Below, one piece after another: positions 45,359-54,062 of a DNA stretch of 64,000 bases (positions within the stretch are counted from its first letter, which is position 1; each line of letters starts with the position of its first letter). Made by a program: the position numbers and the translations under genes. The notes under the pieces were generated by a model. That model did not search any database, was not told the DNA's origin, and saw only the letters and a list, made by a program, of their open reading frames with translations. The stretch spans positions 1,239,371-1,303,370 of the forward strand of contig OY282386.1 in NCBI GenBank assembly GCA_958295945.1. Reading direction: 5' to 3'. The stretch comes from Candidatus Poribacteria bacterium (GTDB lineage: Bacteria; Poribacteria; WGA-4E; WGA-3G).

Positions 45359-46147
45359 ATGAAAACAAAACATCTTATGCAAAGAATAAAGATTATGCCA
45401 CAAGCAATCTATCCGTTACATAGAAACACATTTCAAAAAAACACCGAGTCCGTATGCAGTGTGCAACTTTTGACATTAAATACATTCTATTCTGCATACG
45501 TAAAACGCTGGACAAGTGTCATTCTCGGTCAACCGATTTCACGCGACAAAAGACGAATAGTGAAAGTGTACAAATTAAAAAATTTTTATTTTTTTATAAA
45601 TCCCATACCAACCCTGATACAGACTGCTCTAAAAGCACTTAAAAAAACTGTACAGATGTACGAAATAATGTCCAATTTCTGTACACTTTTGATAACGGAA
45701 AATTCTATGAAATTAGCAGTAATTCACAGAGAGTGCATTGTCAATGACACGCGTAATTCATTGCACCTCATACATACCCAACATAGACACCAATTTAGCA
45801 GCCACAACCCCAATGCCCTATTGTTGGAGGGGTTTGTAACCCGATTTGCATATTTTGGCTCAAAAATCGTGGTTGGATACCACTCCAACAATGTGAGAGA
45901 CGGCACGCGGAGCGTGTCTGCTACTATGAATGTGAGAGGTGCAATGAATTGCGCGAATACTCGTGCGGTACTCGGCGGGTACGGAGGCCATGCACTACAA
46001 TGGATGAAAGAAGTTCGTGCCAAAAACTTTACACATCCACCACATCAAATTATACTTGCAAATATATACCAAATATAGTATCCTTTAATAAGATACAGAA
46101 AGAAACCAAACACTATAATTGAACGTTAATATTAAGGAACTTAAACG
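45359..46147 (+). other. Non-coding or decayed stretch before the CBS genes
   Basis: An open frame of 239 codons starts at the duplicated ATG. Its second half is read through intergenic repeats (GCAATGAATTGCGC and GCACGC-gga-GCGTGT hairpins), its composition is unlike a protein, and no family is recognised. It is left uncalled. The last 60 bases precede the first CBS gene and contain AAGGAAC before the ATG. Confidence 0.5.
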
Positions 46148-46585
46148 ATGGACGCGAAAACACTGTCTTTACCGATAAGCACGCTTGATTACAAGCAACC
46201 TGCCACCGTCCAAGTTGGTTCTCCTGTCTCCGATGTCATAGACATCATGCAGGCAGAAGGTTTTGGATGTATCCTTGTCGTGGATTCTGAGCAAAGGTTA
46301 GCCGGAATTATCACTGATCGTGACCTACTCGTCCAAGTATGTGGAAAACGGTTAGACCCAAAAAATGTTCTCGTTGAAGATATAATGTCAGCAGACCCCG
46401 AATCGTTGCGTGCGAGTGACCCAATTGCTTTCGCTCTGAACTTAATGCATCTCGGACATTTTAGGCATGTCCCACTCTGTATTTGGGATGACCAGCATCA
46501 AGAGTTTCCTGTAGGGATGATTTCGACCCGAGATATATTAGACCACGTTGCTATATTTATTGAAAGTCAGGGAGGAGGCACATAA
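46148..46585 (+). CDS. CBS-domain pair protein 1
   Basis: The protein is 145 aa containing two CBS motifs: VIDIMQAEGFGCILVVD with LAGIITDRDLL, and ALNLMHLGHFRHVPLCI with PVGMISTRDIL. CBS pairs (Bateman modules) bind adenosine ligands such as AMP, ATP or SAM and act as energy sensors. Two bases separate it from a second CBS gene, and both precede korA/korB. Regulation of the ferredoxin oxidoreductase by energy state is a reasonable inference. Confidence 0.88.
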   Translation: MDAKTLSLPISTLDYKQPATVQVGSPVSDVIDIMQAEGFGCILVVDSEQRLAGIITDRDLLVQVCGKRLDPKNVLVEDIMSADPESLRASDPIAFALNLMHLGHFRHVPLCIWDDQHQEFPVGMISTRDILDHVAIFIESQGGGT

Positions 46586-46587
46586 CC

Positions 46588-47127
46588 ATGCTATATGACA
46601 GTGCAATTGATGAAGAATTAGCACAGATGGATCAAGACTCCGAGATATCTAAAAGAGTTTTGGCAGCAAGTGAAATTTATGTGCCACTTCGTCAACTGAT
46701 GCGGGATTGTGTGACGATAGACATAGCGGAAAGCACGCAAGATGCAATTGACCTGTTAATTGACAATCATATCGGTGCAGCATCTGTTGTTGAAGATGGT
46801 ATTCTCCGCGGTATCTTTGGTGAACGCGACGTATTACGCAAGATTTTTAACAAAGATGTGGGGGATCTAACCCAAATACCTGTCACACAATTTATGAAAG
46901 TAGACCCGCAAACAGCCAAACCTGATGACCTGTTTGATACAGCTGTGTTGTATATGTCACGAGGCAGATTTCGGCATTTGCCAATCGTAGACGAAAACCA
47001 ACACCCAATAGGCATGGTTTCTATACGTGATGTTATCTCTTATCTCGTTGATTATTTCCCGCACGAGGTATTAACGCTGCCTCCCAATCCGATACGAGAT
47101 GCCCTCAAAGCACGAGAAGGAGCATAA
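46588..47127 (+). CDS. CBS-domain pair protein 2
   Basis: The protein is 179 aa. After a 30-residue acidic N-terminus come two CBS motifs: AIDLLIDNHIGAASVVE with LRGIFGERDVL, and AVLYMSRGRFRHLPIVD with PIGMVSIRDVI. It starts 2 bases after the previous stop, so the two are co-translated. It may form a heteromer with CBS protein 1. Downstream, a 24-codon ORF links it to korA. Confidence 0.88.
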   Translation: MLYDSAIDEELAQMDQDSEISKRVLAASEIYVPLRQLMRDCVTIDIAESTQDAIDLLIDNHIGAASVVEDGILRGIFGERDVLRKIFNKDVGDLTQIPVTQFMKVDPQTAKPDDLFDTAVLYMSRGRFRHLPIVDENQHPIGMVSIRDVISYLVDYFPHEVLTLPPNPIRDALKAREGA

Positions 47128-47130
47128 CAC

Positions 47131-47205
47131 ATGGATGATATATTTCATTGGTGGACATTGTGTTGCCACCCTTACCAGATAGCATATAATAAGGCTGAAC
47201 ACTGA
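47131..47205 (+). CDS. 24-residue ORF translationally coupled to korA
   Basis: ATG at 47131 has AAGGAG 8 bases upstream, the best ribosome-binding site in this cluster. The peptide starts MDDIFHWWTLCCHPYQ and ends YNKAEH. Its TGA overlaps the korA ATG as TGATG (47203-47207), while korA itself has no clear ribosome-binding site. It is therefore either a leader peptide that delivers ribosomes to korA or a small subunit. The CC and WW pairs are notable. Confidence 0.6.
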   Translation: MDDIFHWWTLCCHPYQIAYNKAEH

Positions 47206-49034
47206 TGCGTAAGCAAGTAGAACATATTCAAGCGGCTACAGTTCTGTTTGCTGGGGACTCAGGTGATGGTTCCCAAACAATCGGAACACAGATGACAGAA
47301 ACCTCCGCTATAGTCGGCAACGATGTCGCCACATTACCCGATTACCCCGCTGAAATTAAAGCCCCCGCAGGTTCACTCGCAGGAGTCTCAGGATTCCAAC
47401 TACACTTTTCCAGTCAAACAATACACACACCCGGTGATACTTGTGATGTGCTCGTAGCGATGAATCCCGCAGCGTTAAAAGTCAACCTACATAAACTCAA
47501 AGCCAATGGCATACTGATCGTAAATGCGGATAATTTTGCCCGAAAGAACTTGCGTCTTGCCGGGTATGAGAACAATCCATTAGAAGATGACTCTCTTACG
47601 AAGTATCAAGTATTTTCTGTAGAAATGACACGCTTAACTCGGAAAGCACTTGAACACACCGAACTTGAACATAGTGATCAGGATAAATGTAAAAACTTCT
47701 TTGCCCTTGGTATGATCTTATGGTTATACAACCGTCCGATGGATTATACTATGAGGTGGATCAAGACAAAGTTTGCTACAAGAAACACACACTTCATAGA
47801 ACCCAATATATCAGCTCTTCGGGCAGGAAACATCTACTGTGAAGCAACAGAACAGTTTGCGACCTCTTATGAGGTAAAAGCAGCACAATTTGAACCGGGA
47901 AAATATAGAAATATTGAAGGCAATATGTCGACTGTGCTTGGTCTTGTTGCCGCTGCAAACCAATCCGGTTTACAGTTAGTGTATGGTAGTTATCCAATTA
48001 CACCTGCGAGTGATATCCTGCACGGTTTAGCACAATATAGAAACTATGGTATTGTGACGATGCAGATGGAAGATGAAATTGCTGCGGTCGGTGTCGCTAT
48101 AGGTGCTTCATTTAGCGGTTCCCTTGGTGTGACGGGGAGTAGCGGTCCCGGTCTGGCACTAAAATCTGAAGCCATTAACCTTGCTATGATTGCCGAATTG
48201 CCACTTGTAGTATGTAATATACAAAGAGCCGGTCCTTCTACTGGCATGCCAACAAAAACTGAACAGGCGGACTTATTACAGATGTTTTACGGCAGAAATG
48301 GTGAATCACCTGTGCCAATACTCGCTGCATGTCGTCCGTATGACTGCTTTGAGACAGTATATGAAGCATGTAGCATAGCAGTGAAATACCGTACACCCGT
48401 TATCTTTCTTTCTGACCTCTATATTGCACTTGGTGCAGAACCTTGGCTGATACCAGATGTTACAGATCTGCCAAATATTGAAGCCAATTTTAGAACTGAT
48501 ATAGATGGATTTGAACCTTACATGAGAGATACTGAGACTCTCGCAAGACCTTGGGCAAGACCTGGAACACCCGGACTTGAGCATCGTATCGGTGGTTTGG
48601 AAAAATCTGATATCACAGGCAATGTGAGTTATGATGCTGAAAATCATGAAAGAATGGTATTGATTCGTGCAGAAAAAGTCAAACGCATTGCAGATGATAT
48701 ACCACCTACTGAAATTTACGGAGCAGAAGAAGGGGATCTCCTTGTTCTTGGATGGGGTGGAACATTTGGCGCAATCCGCACTGTCGTTGAGAATAAAATT
48801 GATGAAGGAAAGGCAATTGGTCATGTGCATTTGCGTCATCTTAACCCATTTCCAAATGACTTAGAGGATATACTTAAGAGATTCAAAACTGTTCTAATCC
48901 CAGAATTAAACACGGGTCATCTTAGCCAATTAATACGCAGTAAATATCTTATTGACGCAATTGGCCTCAACAAGATTCAAGGACAACCATTCCATGTATA
49001 TGAAGTGGAATCCAAAATTGATACGCTGTTATAA
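47205..49034 (+). CDS. korA: 2-oxoacid:ferredoxin oxidoreductase, fused gamma-alpha subunit
   Basis: The protein is 609 aa. The gamma domain comes first (residues 1-190; FAGDSGDGSQTIG, LPDYPAEIKAPAG). The alpha domain with the pyrimidine-binding region follows from about 225 (YGSYPITPASDILHGL, then MEDEIAAVGVAIGASF and GVTGSSGPGLALKSEA). This gamma-alpha order is normal for KorA-type enzymes. With KorB it converts 2-oxoglutarate or pyruvate-like acids to acyl-CoA while reducing ferredoxin. The substrate cannot be fixed from motifs alone. Confidence 0.9.
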   Translation: MRKQVEHIQAATVLFAGDSGDGSQTIGTQMTETSAIVGNDVATLPDYPAEIKAPAGSLAGVSGFQLHFSSQTIHTPGDTCDVLVAMNPAALKVNLHKLKANGILIVNADNFARKNLRLAGYENNPLEDDSLTKYQVFSVEMTRLTRKALEHTELEHSDQDKCKNFFALGMILWLYNRPMDYTMRWIKTKFATRNTHFIEPNISALRAGNIYCEATEQFATSYEVKAAQFEPGKYRNIEGNMSTVLGLVAAANQSGLQLVYGSYPITPASDILHGLAQYRNYGIVTMQMEDEIAAVGVAIGASFSGSLGVTGSSGPGLALKSEAINLAMIAELPLVVCNIQRAGPSTGMPTKTEQADLLQMFYGRNGESPVPILAACRPYDCFETVYEACSIAVKYRTPVIFLSDLYIALGAEPWLIPDVTDLPNIEANFRTDIDGFEPYMRDTETLARPWARPGTPGLEHRIGGLEKSDITGNVSYDAENHERMVLIRAEKVKRIADDIPPTEIYGAEEGDLLVLGWGGTFGAIRTVVENKIDEGKAIGHVHLRHLNPFPNDLEDILKRFKTVLIPELNTGHLSQLIRSKYLIDAIGLNKIQGQPFHVYEVESKIDTLL

Positions 49035-49077
49035 CACACAAACTATGGTAGAATTTAGAATTAAATGAACATTAGGA

Positions 49078-49145
49078 ATTGTAGGAGGGAACTCCGATTC
49101 CCGATAATCACTGAATTAAATCGCGATTCGGAGATCGCTCCTACA
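49078..49145. repeat. Palindromic repeat pair (GGAG-GGAA-CTCC and GGAG-CGAT-CTCC arms)
   Basis: TTGTAGG-AGGGAACTCC-GATTCCCGAT is followed by ATCGCGATTCGGAG-ATCG-CTCCTAC. It has the same arms as the TTAG-type MITE but lacks that element's terminal repeats. It lies between korA and korB. Confidence 0.65.
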
Positions 49146-49198
49146 GTGGTGTGTCCAATTATTTTCATACTTCACCATAATTGAAACATGCATGAAAC

Positions 49199-49355
49199 TA
49201 TAGTGAACTTTGAAATTATTGGGGCACTTTAATAAATCTATTTTGAACAGAACGGACAACAGAAGTTGTCCCACAAACTTTTAGTTTGTGTCACAAGAGC
49301 GCAAACTAAAAGTTGACGCTACAAAAGTGCCCCAATAATTATATGTTTTACTATA
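49199..49355. mobile_element. 157-bp MITE between korA and korB
   Basis: The ends TATAGTGAA and TATAGTAAA, plus the inner exact arms TTATTGGGGCACTTT, form a 32-base imperfect inverted repeat. AAC flanks both sides. Inside is CACAAACT-ttt-AGTTTGTG. It helps push korA and korB about 420 bases apart. Confidence 0.7.
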
Positions 49356-49373
49356 AACGGACGCAGTACGCTA

Positions 49374-49446
49374 TATAATCTCTAATAATGCTCAAAAATA
49401 TAATCTCTAATAATGCTCAAAATATAATCTCTAATAATGCTCAAAA
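49374..49446 (+). repeat. Three tandem 24-25-bp repeats ahead of korB
   Basis: The unit TATAATCTCTAATAATGCTC plus four or five A occurs at 49374, 49399 and 49423. Each unit contains a TATAAT hexamer and an ATG; the last ATG (49437) is in frame with korB. Copy number may vary and may affect korB expression. Confidence 0.75.
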
Positions 49447-49457
49447 AGGCAGGCATA

Positions 49458-50498
49458 GCCATGAGAAACAAGAAAGCTTCAGGCATTCCCGGTGGTGCAC
49501 CGACCCTAACCCAAAAAGATTTTGTGCCCGATCAGGATGTTCGATGGTGCCCAGGGTGTGGTGATTACTCAATTCTCGCGCAAACAAGACGTATTATGCC
49601 TGAGTTGGGAATCCCCCAAGAAAACATTGTTTTTATTTCTGGGATCGGCTGTTCAAGTCGTTTTCCATACTACATGAACACTTACGGATTCCACACGATC
49701 CACGGCAGAGCACCGACCATCGCATCGGGTGTGAAGATGGCAAATCCTGACCTATCAGTCTGGGTTGTCACTGGCGATGGAGATGCGCTTTCCATCGGTG
49801 GAAACCATTTCATTCACCTCCTACGGCGTAACTTTGACATCAATGTTCTGCTGTTTAACAACCGTATTTACGGTCTCACGAAAGGGCAATACTCACCAAC
49901 ATCGGAACAGGGAAAGAAAACGAAATCTACTCCCTTCGGTTCTCTGGAAACACCATTCAACCCGATTAGTCTTGCTTTGGCTTCGAGTGCGACCTTTGTT
50001 GCGCGGTCACTTGACAGAGATCCCAGGCATCTACAATCTATGATTAAAGCCGCATTCGAACATAAGGGTACATCTTTCATAGAAATCTATCAAGACTGTC
50101 TTATCTTCAATAAAGACGCTTTTGAACTCTATACGGATAAATCCACGAAAGCAGACAATACGGTCAAGCTTGAACACGGTGAACCGCTTCTCTTTGGTAA
50201 AGAGAATGAGAAGGGCATTCGTTTGAAGAACTTTCAGCCAGAAATCACTGCCGTGACAAATGGCACAGAAGATTTGATTGTGCATGATCAATTTGCCCAG
50301 AATACCACCTTAGCGAATTTCCTTGCTCGGATGAGTGATATGCCTGAAATGCCACATCCTATCGGTATCTTCCGAAGTGTGCAGCAACCTTGCTATGAAG
50401 ATATGATGACTGCTCAGATTACCACTGCAAAACAGCAAAGAGGTGAAGGTGACCTTGATGCGCTCCTCAATGCTGGTGATACCTGGGTTGTTGAATAA
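49458..50498 (+). CDS. korB: 2-oxoacid:ferredoxin oxidoreductase, beta subunit
   Basis: The protein is 346 aa from the ATG at 49458, or 353 aa from the ATG at 49437 inside the tandem repeat; neither has a convincing ribosome-binding site. It has the thiamine-diphosphate and iron-sulfur features of the beta subunit: RWCPGCGDYSIL, FISGIGCSSRFPYYM, TIHGRAPTIASG, and VVTGDGDALSIGGNH with LLFNNRIYGLTKGQ. It pairs with KorA. The intergenic repeats make polar or uncoupled expression of the two subunits likely. Confidence 0.92.
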   Translation, partial: AMRNKKASGIPGGAPTLTQKDFVPDQDVRWCPGCGDYSILAQTRRIMPELGIPQENIVFISGIGCSSRFPYYMNTYGFHTIHGRAPTIASGVKMANPDLSVWVVTGDGDALSIGGNHFIHLLRRNFDINVLLFNNRIYGLTKGQYSPTSEQGKKTKSTPFGSLETPFNPISLALASSATFVARSLDRDPRHLQSMIKAAFEHKGTSFIEIYQDCLIFNKDAFELYTDKSTKADNTVKLEHGEPLLFGKENEKGIRLKNFQPEITAVTNGTEDLIVHDQFAQNTTLANFLARMSDMPEMPHPIGIFRSVQQPCYEDMMTAQITTAKQQRGEGDLDALLNAGDTWVVE

Positions 50499-50518
50499 GA
50501 CACACTATAGTTTTAATT

Positions 50519-50557
50519 ACGTAAGCGGTCATGGTTTTGTTCCATGACCGCTTACGT
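50519..50557. terminator. 16-bp perfect hairpin after korB
   Basis: ACGTAAGCGGTCATGG, a 7-base loop, and the exact complement. There is no strong U-run, so it may be a weak or RNA-stabilising terminator. It lies 20 bases after the korB stop. Confidence 0.6.
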
Positions 50558-50613
50558 GTTTCAAAATCTAATAAAGATTACATAAAGATTACACACCCTA
50601 ACAGAACTTCTTC

Positions 50614-50643
50614 TTGAAAATAGAATTGAAAATTTGGTATACT
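50614..50643 (+). promoter_or_regulatory. Promoter of the FRG-TPR-membrane operon
   Basis: TTGAAA (50614-50619), an 18-base spacer and TATACT (50638-50643). The predicted start near 50650 is 36 bases before the ATG, with AAAGAAG as the ribosome-binding site. Confidence 0.6.
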
Positions 50644-50685
50644 TTACTCAGACTAAATCCTGAAGAATTGCGAATTTAAAGAAGT

Positions 50686-51375
50686 ATGAATGTAGAGGAA
50701 CAACAGTTAATAAACACAGTCTTTGATAAAATCCAAGAGGTAGCAACAGAATCAATTGGTGGTGATTTCATCTATCGCGGCGAACCCGAACACTATGAGA
50801 GAGTATCCTCAAATCTATGGCGTGAATGCCGAGAGGAAATCGGAAAAGATGATTTTAATATTGTAGCGATCCAAGAACAGATGATTGAAGTTGCAAAAGA
50901 TTATACCCACGAAACAGATGAATTTGAAATAATGACAGAACTTCAACATTTCGGTGGACATACGAATCTTATTGATTTTACAACTGATAGTCATATAGCC
51001 CTCTTTTTCGCATGTGATGGATTTCCAAGCGAAGATGGTAGAATGATCCTCTTGAAGAGGACAGAAGGAACATTGGTTTCTATCAAATCTCCGCGTAATC
51101 CGCAAAACCGCATCATAGCACAAAAAAGCATATTTGTTGAACCGCAGAAGGGATACATTGATGCCGACCAATTCACTGAAATTGATATTCCACAAACACT
51201 TAAGGAACCCATGCTTGATTATTTACAGAATCAGCACGGGATCTCAACACAAACAGTCTATAATGACCTTCATGGATTTATTAGAAATCAGGGCATCCAT
51301 AAGAAAGCATATATAACAGATTATGAGGTTGAAATACTTAAGGCAGATGATATCATGGATATTGAAAGATATTAA
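50686..51375 (+). CDS. FRG-domain protein
   Basis: The protein is 229 aa. The FRG signature is clear: GGDFIYRGEPEHYERVSS with NLWRE near residue 25, and LQHFGGHTNLIDFTTD followed by HIALFFACDG near residue 90. FRG domains are of unknown biochemistry but recur in phage-defence and toxin-like loci. It is first in a three-gene run (spacings 25 and 21 bases) with a TPR protein and a small membrane protein. That arrangement suggests a sensor/effector unit, though this is inference. Confidence 0.85.
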   Translation: MNVEEQQLINTVFDKIQEVATESIGGDFIYRGEPEHYERVSSNLWRECREEIGKDDFNIVAIQEQMIEVAKDYTHETDEFEIMTELQHFGGHTNLIDFTTDSHIALFFACDGFPSEDGRMILLKRTEGTLVSIKSPRNPQNRIIAQKSIFVEPQKGYIDADQFTEIDIPQTLKEPMLDYLQNQHGISTQTVYNDLHGFIRNQGIHKKAYITDYEVEILKADDIMDIERY

Positions 51376-51400
51376 CTTCACGACGAATTGAGGAAAGAAG

Positions 51401-52198
51401 ATGCAAACACACACAAATTTTGAACATTACAAAAATGTCATTCAGCACTATAACGAAACAATAAACGAGTTACCAACTTATCCCCAAGCATATAATCACA
51501 GAGGAATTGCTTATTGTAATATAGGAGAATTTGACCTAGCCATTCAAGACTTTAATAAGGCAATACGATTCAAAGAAAATTATGCGGAAGCCTATAGCAA
51601 TCGTGCTAGTGTATATCGCATGAAAGGTGATTTTGATCGTGCAATTCAAGATTGTAATAGAGCGATAAAAATAGCCCCAAATTTGCCAAAGGCATACAAT
51701 TGTCGCGGGATAGCATATAAACTCAATGGTGAAATAGATAAGGCTATTGAGGACTATGCTACTGCTATAAAACTTGATCCTGATTTTGCTTATGCATACT
51801 ATAACCGTGGGATAATTTATTATGAAAGACAGGAGTTTGATCGCGCCATGAAAGAATACAATAAGGTATTGGAATTAAACCCAGACTCAAGTTATCCATA
51901 CAACAACCGTGGCAATATATACAGAAAGAAAGGTGAATATGAACAGGCAATCAAAGATTATACCGTAGCAATAGAACGCAATCCCGAATTAGCAGTGGCA
52001 TCCTATAATCGTGGCATGACGTGGTTAATCCTTAAAGAGTGGGAAAAAGCAAAAACAGATATAACAGATGCGATAGAACTGAAAGAAGACATCGTTATAG
52101 AGAACTTTGGGAAGGATTATGAAGACATTGAGGACTTTGAGCAAAAGCATCAAGTCAAATTACCAGATGGCATTGTTACCCTGCTAAACCAAACGTAA
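51401..52198 (+). CDS. Tetratricopeptide-repeat protein
   Basis: The protein is 265 aa with about six consecutive 34-residue TPR units, for example AYNHRGIAYCNIGEFD with LAIQDFNKAIRF, and AYNCRGIAYKLNGEID. A short acidic C-terminus follows (DYEDIEDFEQKHQVKL). There is no signal peptide, so it is a cytoplasmic scaffold. It sits between the FRG and membrane-protein genes and could bridge the two. Confidence 0.9.
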   Translation: MQTHTNFEHYKNVIQHYNETINELPTYPQAYNHRGIAYCNIGEFDLAIQDFNKAIRFKENYAEAYSNRASVYRMKGDFDRAIQDCNRAIKIAPNLPKAYNCRGIAYKLNGEIDKAIEDYATAIKLDPDFAYAYYNRGIIYYERQEFDRAMKEYNKVLELNPDSSYPYNNRGNIYRKKGEYEQAIKDYTVAIERNPELAVASYNRGMTWLILKEWEKAKTDITDAIELKEDIVIENFGKDYEDIEDFEQKHQVKLPDGIVTLLNQT

Positions 52199-52219
52199 CC
52201 TGAATGGATAAGGTCCCCT

Positions 52220-52687
52220 ATGAACAGCACAGAAAAAGTTGTTAAACATTTAGAGATGATACAACGATATATCATCCGTTACGGATTTTACAGTTTGTTG
52301 ACAAAAGGTGGGAGTCTGCTGCTTGTCATAACATCCCAAGTCCTACTTGCGACCTTAGTCTATACGGATTCTTTATTTGATAATGTATTCTACCCTAATG
52401 AAAGATCATTCGTCTTTGCAACGGGTGCGGTACTCTTTGTCATCGTCTTGGGATTTTGGTTGCTGGATGCCTATTTTCTTCAAGGAGAACGACTGTTTCG
52501 GCACCATTATGATACGGTCAGACAACAAGATGACACTGACTTAAATATGTATGTCGGCCTGTATAAATCCAGACCGAAAGGTGATTATGCATCTGCTTTC
52601 TTTTCTGTTACCCTACTGCTGTTCTACGCGATAGAGTTAATATTTGCTCTATTCATACCTATTGTTTTCTTTTTCTATCAATTATAA
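52220..52687 (+). CDS. Small three-helix membrane protein with LDAYFLxxERLFR motif
   Basis: The protein is 155 aa. Helices lie at about residues 28-52, 65-90 and 128-153. Between helices 2 and 3 is WLLDAYFLQGERLFRHHYD. I have seen this phrase in a family of small hypothetical membrane proteins with the same start (KHLEMIQRYIIR). Function unknown. It is the last gene of the FRG-TPR run and convergent with the DUF4159 gene. Confidence 0.75.
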   Translation: MNSTEKVVKHLEMIQRYIIRYGFYSLLTKGGSLLLVITSQVLLATLVYTDSLFDNVFYPNERSFVFATGAVLFVIVLGFWLLDAYFLQGERLFRHHYDTVRQQDDTDLNMYVGLYKSRPKGDYASAFFSVTLLLFYAIELIFALFIPIVFFFYQL

Positions 52688-52720
52688 TATTAGAAGTAGT
52701 TACTATTTGTATAAGATTTC

Positions 52721-54055
52721 TTACTCCTTATACTCTGATCTATCCGTATTTCCTCCATATTTCAATGCATACACCAACATGTTTGTCATAAATCGATATA
52801 CATCAGGAGAACGTCTGAGACGTAACATAGTTCGACTCTCAATTTCTGCGGTTTCCATAGCACATAGATAGTCCTTCCGATTATAGACAACCGCTAAACG
52901 ATTGTCTATCGTAATCCCTTTCTGAAAACGGAACTGCGTGGGTTGTGCGTTATTTTCATTTCCCCAGAACACATCTCCCCCTATCGGTGGTTTTGTGAGA
53001 TGGTAATGTATCCTATATATCTCATGTTCATAAGGTATGATTTCAAGTGGATATTCAGGGAAAATCATTTGCAACTCTTCAGCCACGATATGTGCAAAGA
53101 GACCGTGAAACCCGCAGTCATCAAAGAAGAGCATTCCCCCTTCATCAATGATATATTTTCGGAGGGCAGCATGTTCTTCGGGTGTGAAACGTTCTTGAAG
53201 GGGGCCATCTCTTGCGAGTCCTCGTCCGGCTGTTATATCTCTGTCATGTCCTGTCATTACAATGAGTGGTGCGTTTAAAATGAGAGGGTCTGTAATCGGT
53301 AATGCCCCACCGGCAACGCTCATATCTACGCGGATTGTGGTGTGTTTGTCCATCCAATTCATGAGGGCAGGGAGGGCAGTCGGGTCTTGCCACCAATCCG
53401 AAAGCGAATGTTTGAGACGAATTATCCGAATGTGACCTCGCATATTATCTTTTGTTCCTGATAAGATACCACCCAGTTGTCCTTGCGGCAGTAGAACAGG
53501 ATTTCGGAGGGTAGTGCTTAGCCTATCCTTTATGTTGGCATCGGGTAAAGGACTATCAAGAAGTTCAGCGAAACCACTACCTGAAGGATTGTTCGGTTTT
53601 GGACTTATAACCACATTAACATTCGGTTTCGTTTTCATTGCCGTTGCAGGAACAGATGGGGCAGAAACTGCGGAATCTTGAGCCATAGTTACATTGGGTA
53701 GATCTGTATCTACCCGCATATTAGGAACCGACACATCACTCGAATATAGGACATCCGAGTCAACTTTGTTATGTGTCGTAGGACGATTAAATGAGGTTAC
53801 TGTCTGGGAAATGTTGCCTCGTGTCGTAAACTCAATATTCTGTGGTCGGACAGTCTGCTGTGTAGTAGGCAGGGACATGCTTCTGTGTGTTCGGTATACA
53901 ACGTTTCTCTGTGATGTGGTGCGAACAATGTTTACATCTATTGCGTCTTCATCAAACATCCAATAATGTTCCGTAAAAAGCAATCCGATGATGGCTACAA
54001 GGATAATGTGGACAATCACTGATGCAATGACTGAATAGATCCGTTTCTGTTTCAT
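52721..54055 (-). CDS. Membrane-anchored DUF4159 protein with TonB-like N-terminus
   Basis: The protein is 444 aa from the ATG at 54055 (AAGGA upstream). A single transmembrane helix (SVIASVIVHIILVAIIGLLF) is followed by a Pro/Thr/Asn-rich spacer of about 150 residues. A DUF4159 domain (glutamine-amidotransferase-like fold) follows: HIRIIRLKHSLSDWWQD, DPLILNAPLIVMTGHD, LRKYIIDEGGMLFFDD and CGFHGLF. It lies 7 bases after the DUF1854 gene, so ABC exporter, DUF1854 and DUF4159 form one transcript. The periplasmic role is unknown. Confidence 0.85.
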   Translation of the reverse strand: MKQKRIYSVIASVIVHIILVAIIGLLFTEHYWMFDEDAIDVNIVRTTSQRNVVYRTHRSMSLPTTQQTVRPQNIEFTTRGNISQTVTSFNRPTTHNKVDSDVLYSSDVSVPNMRVDTDLPNVTMAQDSAVSAPSVPATAMKTKPNVNVVISPKPNNPSGSGFAELLDSPLPDANIKDRLSTTLRNPVLLPQGQLGGILSGTKDNMRGHIRIIRLKHSLSDWWQDPTALPALMNWMDKHTTIRVDMSVAGGALPITDPLILNAPLIVMTGHDRDITAGRGLARDGPLQERFTPEEHAALRKYIIDEGGMLFFDDCGFHGLFAHIVAEELQMIFPEYPLEIIPYEHEIYRIHYHLTKPPIGGDVFWGNENNAQPTQFRFQKGITIDNRLAVVYNRKDYLCAMETAEIESRTMLRLRRSPDVYRFMTNMLVYALKYGGNTDRSEYKE

Positions 54056-54062
54056 TGTGTCC

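Noticed and set aside
45359..46078. Open frame of 239 codons after a strong promoter and a MITE
   Set aside because: The second half is read through dispersed hairpin repeats, the composition is not protein-like and no family pattern appears. The ATG is only the duplicated insertion target.
49374..49446. Possible CRISPR array
   Set aside because: Units are directly adjacent with no spacers, and there are no cas genes. It is a short tandem repeat.
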